DNA of 64,000 bases, taken from positions 186,001-250,000 of the forward strand of contig NW_026991398.1 in NCBI RefSeq assembly GCF_036370855.1, in the 5' to 3' direction. Every line of letters begins with the position of its first letter. The stretch's first letter is position 1. This DNA comes from Dromaius novaehollandiae. Its lineage: Eukaryota > Chordata > Aves > Casuariiformes > Dromaiidae. The translations under genes and the position numbers were made by a program. The notes under the pieces are model-generated. The model was not told the DNA's origin, did not search any database, and was given only the letters and a program-made list of their open reading frames with translations. Of this stretch, positions 54,901-63,806 are shown in pieces.

Positions 54901-57082
54901 GCCCCCTGACGGGGTGGCTCAGAGAGCCTCTGTACGAAAATGGTACACACAAATACAGCACTATTGCAAAGTCTTCTCCGTAACAGAGGGAGCTGCTAAA
55001 GTTTTAAATATACAAGATGAGGCAGACTTGAATAAAGAAACCCCCCAACTCCCCTCTGTAATTCTAGTAGCTCCCCCATTTTCCAATCAGATCCTAAATG
55101 CTTCCTCAAAGCAGAAAGGGAAAACCTGGAGATACCAGGCTGTGGCGCTGCAAGTGGGGACTAAGGAGCAGATCATTACAGAGGGAGAGGGCAGTGCACA
55201 GGTGGGAGAGCTGGCTGCAGTGTGGAGCGTATTCCAATGCAAAGGCCAGGCTACCTCCCCTGTACACATCTACATGGACTCATATATGGTGTTCAAAGGC
55301 TGCCCGGAATGGCTTCCTTTTTGGGAGCAAAACTGCTGGGAGGTTAATAGAATAATAAATATACTTGGAGAGCAAAAGATGCTAGTGGGAAAACCCACAA
55401 GATTCACACAAAATGGATTATTCCCTCCTTCTGATCTGAGGAGCGAGTTTGTTCTTATTTATGTTTTCAAGGGTGGTGGTCTGACCAAGATGCACCTACT
55501 GCTCTGGACCATCCTGATTCAAGGATGCATCCACGAGGGCAACGAACGACCACTCCCTCTACCTTCCCCCAACTCATTTAATCTCTTCGAGAACAACGAG
55601 TTCGTGTTGCTGGTGAAAGCAGTAAGCCAAACTTTCAATTTAAGCCACTGCTGGGTTTGCGGAGGACTGCTAGGGTTATCAAGCTGGCCGTGGACATCCA
55701 CATCCCTCACCCCAGACCAGATCGTAAGCAATTACAGCGAAACCGTGGACGACATGTGGGACGACAGTGGGACCTGGCCAATTCAGTTTCCAGCCATGGA
55801 GCAATATTGTTTAATTCGTACCCAGGAGGGAGGGATCGAAGTGGGGGAAAGTAAATGTCGATGGACACTCACTCATAAGCCGCTCGACAAAAACAGGAAT
55901 CTCCACCTATGGATGTGGCTCAATGAAACGGGGTGTCATCGGGGACTTGAGGGATACTGGTCAAACAAAAACAAAACTTTAACTCCCCAACGACCCAATT
56001 ATCCCCCTTACAAGCAAACCTGCAAATGGGAAGGCACTTCTGGGGCTTGGTATTATACCGGCCAAATAGGTGATGGGGCAACCACATTTTTCAGCCCTCT
56101 GGGCGACAGAGACACAACTTACTTTCAATTCCCACCAGGGATAAACGGGCCATTTGCTCAGGGCATTGGAGCTAAGGAGGGGCATTATTGGATCTGCAGA
56201 CACACAGCATATAAATTTTTACCCGCGGGGTGGTCGGGAATTTGTTATACGGGGATTATCAGACCTTTGTTTTTCCTTTTACCAGAAACAGGCGGACCTT
56301 GGTTAGGCATAAAAGTATATGATAACCTCGGAGACAGAAGGGTTGCCCGTAAGACGCGATCCATTAAGGTAGATTTGGGTGAGATGCAAAAATGGGGAAA
56401 TAATGAGTGGCCTCCTGAACGAATAGTTCAACATTACGGGCCTGCAACCTGGAATCCTAATGAACTAATATCGGGGGCAAGAGAACCAATTTACAACCTA
56501 AAAGTGGCTCTAGAAATTATTACCAACAAAACCGCTGATGCAAAAGATCTTTTAACTCTGCAGTCCCAACAGATGCGCACGGCAATCCTTCAGCACCGCA
56601 TGGTTTTAGACTATCTGTTAGCTGAAGAGGGAGAGGTGTGTGGGAAATTAAATATTTCCAACTGTTGTTTAGAAATAGATGATGTAGGGGAGGTAGTTCT
56701 CCAGTTAACCAAAGATATCAGAAAAATAGCCCATGTCCCCGTCCAAACCTGGAACGGCTGGAGTGGCAATTTGTGGTCCTGGTTACCGGGGGCACCGTGG
56801 GTGAAACAGTTAATATTGTATTTGTTAGGTGCAGTTGCCGCTTTAATGTTTTTACCTTGTACAATTCCTTGCTTTGTTCAATTAATCCGACATGCAATTT
56901 GTTCCTACCACCTCACCCGACGGCATAAAGAAAATCCGTGCCATCTATTGGCCACAGCCAACCACAGTACCCATCATTTAAACCCATTCCCAGTTTACCC
57001 TGAAGGAGGAAATTGCATATTGACATCCATACCGCATTTGCCAGCTGTTATACCTGTTGTAACAATCACTTACCTTCGTTAA
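51971..57082 (+). CDS. Fused Gag-protease-RT-RNase H-Env polyprotein frame of provirus
   Basis: One uninterrupted frame of 1,703 codons from ATG 51,971. The frame extends 15 codons further upstream with no ATG. Residues about 1-530 are Gag-like, with a predicted coiled coil near 75-130 containing two copies of a DKETIESLQEQ repeat. Further on is a CA-like part and a basic proline-rich segment without a CCHC zinc knuckle. Protease has VDTGAQ (Asp 565) and GLDLL. RT spans about 675-920: the first catalytic Asp is 765 in TIDVKYMFF, LPQGYKH is present, and the YxDD box reads YIDG at 825-828. A partial RNase H ends near 1,140. Integrase is absent. Env begins at codon 1,174. Retroviruses normally separate Gag, Pol and Env by stops, frameshifts or splicing, so this continuous frame is unusual and looks like an in-frame internal deletion. 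Host benefit is unknown. Confidence 0.9.
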   Translation: MEDNPLFEKLKGYKALPSLPGMAWAQNNWHDSKAVADRITLLAKERKLQTGKGKATVCAVLGAALIAAQRERQGDKETIESLQEQIRNSQSRDKETIESLQEQVRNLQSQLAAERNHTQRLQTILSDSLDRERILRSELEENRRGCDDSDLGFSNLAKLDGKQASDLKSIYPIKELEESRNLFYPGDGNVVMRPLIKTETIDNGQGGIQQHTTRIIPYSPQDLAKIQEKYSRGSRETETEYVWRVSLTGGDRILLSEDEARGYWGPGVFLTTNDNREPWSLTQRVAYWAGGLDPMERGDPFSIKTPTAGHILESVQKTACLQLMHDRLLLPQQPSPMQCVADPERLHPLIRGLPDALKLYAVQLQDRLRALRPRGRGGSPDMTWGEVAQELINYGRRMGFTGQGETKHKAEIRRVEEGGRQHKSPRPPHPGKPVRVSGSRRQLLWAEGISKGIPREVMDRLPTPNLESLVRSWDRIRGTPSSSNPKDPAPLSQEPRVVTPSAPQDIDLIDFKSPESGKPPKLSLLSEPGNGQWVHLRRLTENSRGDLLITFPLGPFKTPVTFLVDTGAQISALRKDIADNNGIVADKKPIWVTDVFGNSKPQPTARIKCWLPGDESPVETTMILGDLPTNIMGLDLLKGRTWVDLGGKEWTFGLPVASTRLLQSAPALPPSKIINVKPYALPLGAREGIAPVITELREQEIIIPTHSPCNSPVWPVCKPNRKWRLTIDYRHLNNNTGPLTAAVPNIAELIATIQEKSHPVMATIDVKYMFFMVPLQPEDQEHFAFTWERQQYKFTQLPQGYKHPPTLAQELETVPIQVGVKIYQYIDGVLMGGSQVEDVERTQCNIIAHLEQTGLTIPSEKIQTPSSEVKFWGIWWRGGMTCIPPDTLSSLDSIKMLESKKDLQHALGLLVFWRKHIPDFSIIARPLYDAEKQYTTWEKGMFVVSLTLREAERTIRKQPIVLQGPFKVTKAVLAGTPPPDGVAQRASVRKWYTQIQHYCKVFSVTEGAAKVLNIQDEADLNKETPQLPSVILVAPPFSNQILNASSKQKGKTWRYQAVALQVGTKEQIITEGEGSAQVGELAAVWSVFQCKGQATSPVHIYMDSYMVFKGCPEWLPFWEQNCWEVNRIINILGEQKMLVGKPTRFTQNGLFPPSDLRSEFVLIYVFKGGGLTKMHLLLWTILIQGCIHEGNERPLPLPSPNSFNLFENNEFVLLVKAVSQTFNLSHCWVCGGLLGLSSWPWTSTSLTPDQIVSNYSETVDDMWDDSGTWPIQFPAMEQYCLIRTQEGGIEVGESKCRWTLTHKPLDKNRNLHLWMWLNETGCHRGLEGYWSNKNKTLTPQRPNYPPYKQTCKWEGTSGAWYYTGQIGDGATTFFSPLGDRDTTYFQFPPGINGPFAQGIGAKEGHYWICRHTAYKFLPAGWSGICYTGIIRPLFFLLPETGGPWLGIKVYDNLGDRRVARKTRSIKVDLGEMQKWGNNEWPPERIVQHYGPATWNPNELISGAREPIYNLKVALEIITNKTADAKDLLTLQSQQMRTAILQHRMVLDYLLAEEGEVCGKLNISNCCLEIDDVGEVVLQLTKDIRKIAHVPVQTWNGWSGNLWSWLPGAPWVKQLILYLLGAVAALMFLPCTIPCFVQLIRHAICSYHLTRRHKENPCHLLATANHSTHHLNPFPVYPEGGNCILTSIPHLPAVIPVVTITYLR
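53640..53950 (+). other. Retroviral aspartic protease domain (within the fused frame)
   Basis: The active-site triad Asp-Thr-Gly is at 53,663-53,671 in the context LVDTGAQIS, followed about 70 residues later by NIMGLDLL, the second conserved element of retropepsins. These domains act as dimers to cleave Gag and Pol. All visible key residues are present. Confidence 0.85.
53990..54770 (+). other. Reverse transcriptase domain with altered active site
   Basis: Seen in order: PYALPLGAREGIAP, the fingers motif WRLTIDYRHLN (near 54,137), the first catalytic Asp at 54,263, LPQGYKH (near 54,360) and the YxDD position at 54,443-54,454 reading Tyr-Ile-Asp-Gly. The connection-side motif FWRKHIPDFSIIARPLYD follows near 54,705. 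Loss of the second Asp of YxDD is expected to abolish polymerisation. The Lys-Asp-Ala expected after the first Asp also reads Lys-Tyr-Met. Confidence 0.88.
55110..55350 (+). other. Partial RNase H domain
   Basis: AQVGELAAVW and IYMDSYMVF match the Glu- and Asp-bearing strands of retroviral RNase H. The N-terminal part before it is compressed and the C-terminal part is missing. The sequence then passes to a region of unclear origin (about 55,360-55,480) before Env. No integrase zinc-binding or DD35E motif is present anywhere in the provirus. Confidence 0.65.
55448..55471 (+). other. Candidate env splice acceptor
   Basis: A pyrimidine-rich tract (tttgttcttatttatgtttt) ends in CAAG at 55,471, 18 bases before the Env ATG at 55,490. 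This fits the normal production of a spliced env messenger. The LTR GGTAAGA at 51,399 is a possible donor. Confidence 0.5.
55490..57082 (+). CDS. env: Envelope glycoprotein region (possible spliced product)
   Basis: From ATG 55,490 this is a 530-residue Env in frame with the upstream pol remnant. A hydrophobic signal-peptide-like start (MHLLLWTILIQG) is followed by a surface subunit with CWVC at 55,649-55,660 and several N-glycosylation sites. A furin-type RKTR lies at 56,348-56,359, then a transmembrane subunit with a heptad-like helix. The cysteine cluster C-X7-CC spans 56,639 to 56,668, a tryptophan-rich membrane-proximal stretch follows, and an anchor lies near 56,806-56,880. A tail of about 60 residues ends the protein. 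No clear hydrophobic fusion peptide follows the cleavage site, and the usual cluster spacing is CX6CC. The frame has no stops. Retroviral Env mediates receptor binding and fusion; whether this one can is unknown. Confidence 0.85.
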   Translation: MHLLLWTILIQGCIHEGNERPLPLPSPNSFNLFENNEFVLLVKAVSQTFNLSHCWVCGGLLGLSSWPWTSTSLTPDQIVSNYSETVDDMWDDSGTWPIQFPAMEQYCLIRTQEGGIEVGESKCRWTLTHKPLDKNRNLHLWMWLNETGCHRGLEGYWSNKNKTLTPQRPNYPPYKQTCKWEGTSGAWYYTGQIGDGATTFFSPLGDRDTTYFQFPPGINGPFAQGIGAKEGHYWICRHTAYKFLPAGWSGICYTGIIRPLFFLLPETGGPWLGIKVYDNLGDRRVARKTRSIKVDLGEMQKWGNNEWPPERIVQHYGPATWNPNELISGAREPIYNLKVALEIITNKTADAKDLLTLQSQQMRTAILQHRMVLDYLLAEEGEVCGKLNISNCCLEIDDVGEVVLQLTKDIRKIAHVPVQTWNGWSGNLWSWLPGAPWVKQLILYLLGAVAALMFLPCTIPCFVQLIRHAICSYHLTRRHKENPCHLLATANHSTHHLNPFPVYPEGGNCILTSIPHLPAVIPVVTITYLR

Positions 57083-57339
57083 CTCAATTTTGATGTGTGT
57101 TCTGTGAAGTTAAAAGTTGCTAAAATTGTTAAAGCATGAGCTTGCATTGGGCAACACCTCTGTGTAACCACTGTTAAGCACCTTTTACCTGAACCTGTAT
57201 CGTTCCTTTTACTCTTCCCATGACTTGTTCTACCCTTTCTATACTTCTTTCTGATATCTCTCTCTCTATCTCATATCACCACTGTGGATGAAGACTTCAG
57301 GAAGGAGACGTACCAATCAATGTTTAAGTCACGGGGTGG
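57083..57339 (+). other. Proviral 3' untranslated segment
   Basis: No frame is present. A purine tract, 'aggaaggagac', lies at about 57,299-57,309, and only a weak one ('ggggtgg') directly abuts the 3' LTR. A standard polypurine tract next to the LTR is therefore not obvious. Confidence 0.6.
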
Positions 57340-58223
57340 TGTGGCGGACAGATGAATGAATTTTTTGCCTTAAACATTTCTTGGTGCATGGGGTGCAGGC
57401 AGGCCATAACCCCGAACAAGCCATCTGTCCCTGGCGGAAACAGGACTGGGCTGCTGCGACCCCTGAGATGGTCTCCCTGCGACCACCCGGAACACACCGA
57501 GCCTGCACTGAACGAGACCGCAATCGGGCAGAGACTTTGGGATCTGTTTTTAGCACAACTTCTATAAAACTTGCTTGGCATGAGTGGCTAAATTTGCTGA
57601 AGCCTTAGGCCGCACTCCCTAGTTTGGTGAGAAAGGGCCCCAGAGCTGGTGCAGGCGGGAATGATAAGGGAGTTACCAGCAATTTGCATTCCTGTGCACT
57701 GCTGAAACAGTGCTAATTGCTGGAGTTACCACCTCTTTGTCAAGACCTTGAGAGATGATGGTGGGACCCGAGGAAGGAAGACACACCTATAGGAAGGAAG
57801 ACACACCTGTCTGCAGAAACTGCAACAGAAAAGATAAGGGAGAAAAGAAACAGCCTGCCTAGGAACAACGATGAGATCCAATAAGGAGCAGGAGACCCCA
57901 GACTCAAAAATTACTATTGGTCTGAACTACCACGTGGGGGGGTGGGAAACTTAATTTGAAAAAGCTATAATTGCCCAGGGACCTCTTTGTTCAGGGTCCC
58001 TCTTTGGAGGTACCCAACTCGAGCTGTAACCACTGCACGCGTGTCATTCCGAGCTAACCTAGGGTCGGACCCAACTCGAGTTGTAATTACTGCACGCGCA
58101 CCACCAAAACTTACACCCAGGGTGAAGAGGACCCACCTACCACCAGACGGGAGCCCCCCCCACTGCCGAGACTCCCAAAGGAAGAGGACCAACAGGACGC
58201 CGCTGGATCCACGGGTGGTGATA

Positions 58224-58267
<44 letters not shown>

Positions 58268-58494
58268 CCTCTCTTTTGTTGAATGTTGGTAAGATCTGTT
58301 TTTGTCTAGCTAGTTGCAGTATTCGCCATTGAATTATCCTATTTGACCACATGCCTTATCTTTGTGTTAATAAATCTTAAAACTGGTTGGCTGGTGTCGT
58401 TTCACCTTAATTCAGTCCAAGGGCATCACGAACTTGGTCGTTTGGCCCCAAGGGGAGGGAGGTCGTCCTGAACGACTCCTTTCGGGCCGCGACA
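57340..58494 (+). repeat. 3' long terminal repeat
   Basis: 1,155 bases, differing from the 5' LTR at 57,489 (G for A) and 58,491 (G for A). It contains AATAAA at 58,369-58,374 and the CT run at 58,226-58,262. It ends CCGCGACA, directly followed by the target duplication. Confidence 0.96.
58369..58374 (+). terminator. Proviral polyadenylation signal
   Basis: AATAAA in the 3' LTR, in the position expected to end proviral transcripts. Confidence 0.65.
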
Positions 58495-58499
58495 CCATG
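58495..58499 (+). repeat. Target-site duplication, right copy (CCATG)
   Basis: Identical to 50,446-50,450. Confidence 0.9.
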
Positions 58500-58690
58500 A
58501 ACAAGTAGAGTCCCAGATCCTGAGCGGAGCGAGGAAGGATAGTAGCAGGGTGCAGACCCTGGACTTCAGAGGAGCAGAATTGGGCCTGTTCAGGGGCCTT
58601 CAGTTCTGAAGGGCCCAGGAGCTCAGCAAGGCCATTAGGTCTTTAAGGACAGCATCTGCCACGCACAGGGATGGTCCATCCCAGTACTCA
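58500..58690 (+). mobile_element. CR1 fragment, part right of the provirus
   Basis: It continues the CR1 broken at 50,450: readable CR1-like sequence ('EQVESQILSGARKDSSR' then 'FRGAELGLFRGLQF') on the plus strand directly after the target duplication. Similarity fades near 58,690. Confidence 0.55.
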
Positions 58691-58699
58691 GTAAAACTA

Positions 58700-59130
58700 A
58701 TTCCTGAAGATTCCTGAAGAATCCTTCCTGAAGATTTCCACTATTTCACCATAGGAGAACATCGACATTAAAATTAGCCAATCATTTGATCTGATGAAAG
58801 TGGGCTCATATTTTTGAAATGTTGAAAACAGTTCTTCACCCTTCCAGGCAGAGCTCAGCTGTCCAACCACAAGCACCCAGTGGCACTTGGAGAGGCCCTG
58901 GTGTCTCTGAGGCACCTGCCTGGGCCTGGCCGCTCTCACAGGGGACCTGTGGGAGACCAGAGCCCCTGGGAGCTGCAGATGGAGGCTGGGCAGAGGGGAC
59001 CAGGGCACCTGCAATGGCACCACATGTCCATGACCCGGGGACTGCATCCCACCCCAGCTCTGAAAAATCACTTTCCCAGGGCAATAAGAACACAAAGAAG
59101 TTTCAAAAGCTGAAAGGTGTAACGAAACAT
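58700..59130. other. No gene seen
   Basis: A short in-place repeat, 'cctgaagattcctgaagaatcctt', starts the stretch at about 58,703. Otherwise it is GC-moderate DNA with no recognisable motif. Confidence 0.4.
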
Positions 59131-60150
59131 TATTTTTTTTTGCTTTAGATAATTTTTTAAATTTCTTTCTTCTTTCGTTTCTATTGACTGTTTCTAAGGA
59201 TTTCTTTTATAATAAGGCCTACACTATTAAAAATGATATCTTTGTGTCTCACACAAGTCCAGTACCCCTCAAACCACTCCCTGCCCAGGATCATCCTTGC
59301 AGCTCCTCACTCTTTGCACACAGCGAGTTGCACCATGAGATGTCACACGCTCACAACTGATAGAGGAAAGCAGGCTGATCAGCTTCAGTGAAAATGCTCT
59401 ATTTATCCATGGCCTAATTTGCACCAATCTCAATGTACCTGTGTTACAGTGATGTCTTAAAGGAGTCCCTACACATCTAGCCACTCTCCCTTTTCATTCC
59501 CTGCATGGTCATGAAGTGTAACTCCATTTGAGGCGACAACAGGGATGGGAATTAGTTCACTCGATGCCAGACCCCTTCAGGGCAGATGTCTCTGGCTAAT
59601 CCAGTTGTCTGGACTGCCCTTTCTAGTTGATGGAAATAGACCTCCCACTGAGAGGTCTGGAGATGCTTCTCCTGGTGACCAGCTAATGCTCCAGGAAGGT
59701 TCTCATGGTTCCTGGGTCACATTTTCCCAGCACCACATGGGAACACAGCTACACAGGGCATCTCAGGCAGCAATGGCCTCTGTATGTATGTATAAAAGCC
59801 TCAATGTAAAGTTCCCATCACTGAGTGAAATCTATGCCATACATAGCTCTGTGCAAGAGCTGAAACAAATCTTTGTTTTCAGCACTTCAAACATCCCTTA
59901 TCAATTCTCATGGAAAATTTCTTTCCTTCTGATTGGCAGCACCATATGCATACACTACAATAACTACTCTGCATGAGTGTATATATTTATATAAATGTAC
60001 GGTTTATTCAATGCAATAAATTTCCTACCAACACTCTGAATGGAAAAACCTTGTTCTGAGAAACTACTGTATTCAGATTGACATGTCTCCTCTCTCTTCT
60101 TCTGCCTCTCTGTCCTCTCTTCCTCTCCCTAGTCTGTCTTTACAGAGGCC
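59130..60150 (+). repeat. Direct duplication, copy 2 (copy 1 at 39.06-39.72 kb)
   Basis: See copy 1 for anchors. This copy is longer and is not followed by an OR gene in the window. Confidence 0.75.
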
Positions 60151-60279
60151 TCATGGCCGCTCTGCCCTCCAGGGAAGTCTCCTGGGGGATCCTGCCAAGC
60201 AGATCCTGAATGAGCTGAAATCAGCTCTCCTGCAGCCCTGGGCTCTTCTTTGGCTTTTTGTCTAATTTCTCCACCGCCT

Positions 60280-60560
60280 CATGATCATTGCAGCCATGTC
60301 TGCCCTCCACCCTTACATCCCCATCCAGGTCTGTTCTGCTTGTGACTGACAGAGTCCAGCCAGTGTTGGATCACTGATTGCCTGTGCCAAGAAATTGTTC
60401 TCAGCACTCTCCAGGAATCTCCTGGGCTGCTTGTGCCCAGGCCCACTGCCCTCCCAGCAGATTTCAAGGTGGTTAAACTACCCTGAAAGAACCAGGATCT
60501 GGGACCATGAGGCTTCCCCCAGCTGCCTACACAAGGTTTCAGCTGCTTCCCTTCCCTCCT
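60280..60560 (-). mobile_element. CR1 endonuclease-region fragment
   Basis: The plus strand shows the reverse of the CR1 endonuclease region: 'aagaaattgttctcagcactctccaggaatctcctgggctgc' in pieces, then 'cagcagatttcaaggtggttaaa', matching the order at 7,900-7,990 in the long CR1. Confidence 0.65.
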
Positions 60561-60564
60561 CAGG

Positions 60565-63200
60565 CAGCCATTAGCAAACACTCCCAGAATGTCACCCAGA
60601 CTGCTTTGTCCTCTTCTCCTTCCTACAAGGTCTTGACTGGCTCATCACCTGCTCCAAGGCAAAGCCCTGTGCACTCCAGCCACCCCTTTGCACAGAACAC
60701 ACCTGCACCTCCTCGCCACCCCAGCCTGCCTTCCTCAGAAGCCCAGTTTCATGAGGACAAGAAGAGAATCACACCACCTCTCATCCCATCAGAGATGATA
60801 TATGGGCAGGAGGATGGGGAGAGGCAGGCAAAGGGGACATGGCTGCAGTGTTGACTGTGAGGTCACTTCCACTGCAGCAGCCTGATTGGCCCTCAGCAGA
60901 TGTGCTGGCCAGCAGGCTTTGTGATGTCACCCAGTGCCTCAGAGAGCCCACCCAGCAGAAATGACAGCCCTGGGGAGGGGAGGGGGTGACAAAGGTGACA
61001 GGGACCCATCTGGGTGCTGCTTGTGAGGGCACCTCTGTTGCAGCCACCCCACTAGCCCACGGCCGGCAGGCAGGCAGGCAGGGCTCACGGCCACCCTGCT
61101 CAGGACTAGCCCTGTGGAGCACACCTGCCACCAAGCAGTGCACAGCTCCTCACCGAGGTCAGCTCCGAGCCAAGTGTGCTGCCCCCGTGGCCCAGACACA
61201 CTGTTGACATTATCTGGAGGCTTCCTTTGGCACCTTAACCTTCCCAAAGCAGCACATGATGGATTATTACCAGCCAGAGGGGAATTTTATAGTGTGCTAC
61301 CAAAAAGGAACCATCTTGCAAGCTCCAATGTGCAGTTTGATGATGGGTGGGTGAGCTGAACTGTGCAAGGCCTGCTGGGAAAGCCCTGGACCACTCCAGA
61401 AGGAACTGACCATCACTTGCTTTTATCCACAGCTCACTGCCAAGAGGGCACCTTTGTCCAAACTAGCCTCAGATCCACACTTGGGATGTCATCTCACAGG
61501 GGGTTCACTTGCAAAGAAGAGTCCATGAGTGAGCTAAGACCCAGGCTGTGCCCGAGCTGATTGGGCAGGAGGTTCGGGAACCTGCAGGCCTCAACCAGCT
61601 CAGTGACACACTCCAAAACATGCTCAGCTGAGCTGGACACCTGATCTGTCAGGTCAGAAATGACTCCCTTAGAGCAGACAGGAGCATGTGGAAAGGCAAG
61701 GAACATAATTCTGAGGGGGATTGCAAGTTATCTGCACAAAACAACTTCAGCTGTGCAAGCTGGTTCTCAGCTATGACCCATGAAGTATTTCCTGCTGACT
61801 TGCAGGCAAGTGCTTGAGCATCACAACTCACTGTAGTCACACATTTGGGAGAAGTGGTTTTACAGGCCAATTATTTTCTGAAGAAATACTTTGTCTTTGG
61901 AAGTTTTCCTTATTTTGGCCATTTTAAAAGCTAATGACTGTGGCACTGCCACTTGAAAGGGCGCCTCTGAGTGCTCCACTGTGGCAAGATCATTTCCTTG
62001 TGAACTGTGTGGGTGAAAAAGGTCCCACATGATCTAAACTGCTCTGAGGCCTCCTGCTAGATGTCAGCCCCTGGATGTCTTGTGTCAGAGCCCAGGGCAG
62101 TGCGCAGGGTGCAGGGAGCAGCACAGCCCCGAAGCAGCGAGACCTTCAGCAAAAAGAGCTCAAGATCCTCTCTATAGTTCAGTGGATTGGAGGGGAGTTA
62201 CTCAAATGGTTAAGTAAGGGCTAATTGGGAGATAATACTGCATTATTAGCAAAGAGTTTCTAGGGTCCTGCCACATGAGAAGAAAAGAGTGTCCGCACCA
62301 ATTAGCTATATGGGCAGTATCTCCCCATAGCCTTTGCTAATAGGAGGGAGAGGCAACTGCTATGCCTCTAGCCTGAAAAACCTTGTGGTTGGCCAGATCC
62401 CAGAAGTGTTAACTTCAAGAATCTCCAGGAAAGAACCTTTTCTGAAAGATGACCTCTTCTACTCCAAATACTCTAAGCTCCATATTTCTAGGTATTTCAC
62501 AGTCTATGTGGCATATCTGGCTGCAGATCCTGGCAACAGCTGAGGAAACTCCAGGCCTGAACCTCAGTGGGCAGAAGGCAGCAGGCTGCCAGCATCCCTG
62601 GCTCTCGCCACCAGGGCAGCCTGGGCCCTGCGAGCCAAGTCACCTCCTCACCTGCAAGGGCTCCCCAGCTCCCCAGCCTGGCAGCACTCCCCACGCACAC
62701 CACTGCTCTCTCCAGACACTTCCTCCCATGCAGAGCAGCACCAAGACACTGGGGCCACCACTCGTTCCCACCACAGGGCACCCCACCACTGTGACACACC
62801 GCACCACCTGCCCCTCACCTCATAGAGGGTTGCCAGCCAACACACGCCTCTGCATCAGAGACATACAGGGGCCAGGACTAGACGTGGCAGCAGCTAGGCG
62901 ACCCACAAGGGCCCCAAAACACACAAAGGCCAAGTCTATATCCCTTCACCTCCATTCCTCCAAGGCCTTGGGACAGGGAATTCCTCTGGACATCCATCTC
63001 CTGCTAGAACCTTTGCAGCCATTTGATAAGCGTCACACAGGCAAGCGTGGCACTCAGGATGGGACAGCCCACAGAAGAGGGGTTTGCTCTGGGGGGCTCC
63101 GCAAGAATCCTGGGAACACCACAGCTGGAGTCACCACACTGTGCGGTTGCTGTAGCCTAGTGGCACACCCTCCAACGACCCCATGATCGCTCAACAAACC
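60565..63200. other. Gene-free GC-rich interval
   Basis: No recognisable gene. A GGCA run lies at 61,063-61,081. A possible imperfect hairpin spans about 62,218-62,345: 'gggagataatactgcattattagc' on one side, and the reverse of 'attagctatatgggcagtatctccc' on the other. Longer open frames near 62,450-63,190 have no domain. Confidence 0.4.
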
Positions 63201-63800
63201 TAGTCAGCAAAGGGGAAGTGACACCACAGACTCACACCGCAGGCATCTAGGTACCGTGGAATTCTCCACTGAAGGACCTGTTGATTTGCATACTGTTGTC
63301 AGCTGAGCACTGGGTTATCTTTTGGTATGCCTACTGGTATTGACTGGGGCCATACAGCTGTTGTGTAACCATGGCCTGGCATTGTTTGACTGGATAAGGA
63401 ACTAAGCCCAGGAAGGCTAAGGGAGTAAGCCACATACCTCTGTGTGGACTCGGACTCATCATCAGCTGGCCTGCGGACTCGACAACCCACTCATCAGTGG
63501 GGACAACCCTGAGGCCAACTGCCAAGGAGAACATGAATCATCCTGGCACAGCTGAAGTGTGGTGAGAATAACCTGGGGAAAACTGTTACCATAGGGGTGG
63601 CCCCATAAGGACAAGAAAAAAGCAAGAATGGTCATTATATCGTGCATCCGTGGCTTAACAGTACGGCTTGGATATACTTTGAGGTTTGTTAATACTTACA
63701 GTTTGTAGATTGTTTGGTGTTGCCCAATGTTTGTTATATGTGTAGAACCATTTAGCTCTAATAAACTCCTACACTTGACAAGCAATTTCTCTCAAGCTCA
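63200..63800 (+). mobile_element. LTR-like segment
   Basis: It looks like LTR DNA: it ends with 'ctctaataaactcctacacttgac', a polyadenylation signal with a U5-like end, preceded by AT-rich sequence and a TATA-like stretch near 63,670. No partner LTR, target duplication or precise start was found. Confidence 0.35.
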
Positions 63801-63806
63801 GTGTGC

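Larger units (their letters stand above)
50451..58494 (+). mobile_element. Young, internally deleted endogenous retrovirus (class I/gamma-like)
   Basis: An 8,044-base provirus: 5' LTR, 4-base spacer, tRNA-Ser primer site, leader with three 68-base repeats, one fused Gag-protease-RT-RNase H-Env frame, 3' UTR and 3' LTR. The two LTRs are the same length (1,155 bases) and differ at only two positions (50,600/57,489 and 51,602/58,491). It has TG...CA ends and a 5-base target duplication. Sequence conservation of Env (CWVC motif, transmembrane cysteine cluster) and RT suggests a gamma-like class I element, not the ERVL type found at 32 kb. It lacks integrase and has an altered RT catalytic motif, so it cannot have moved by itself. 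Confidence 0.95.

Noticed and set aside
62449-63186. 245-codon open frame on the plus strand
   Set aside because: Proline/threonine-rich with no domain, partner or splice context. Likely chance.
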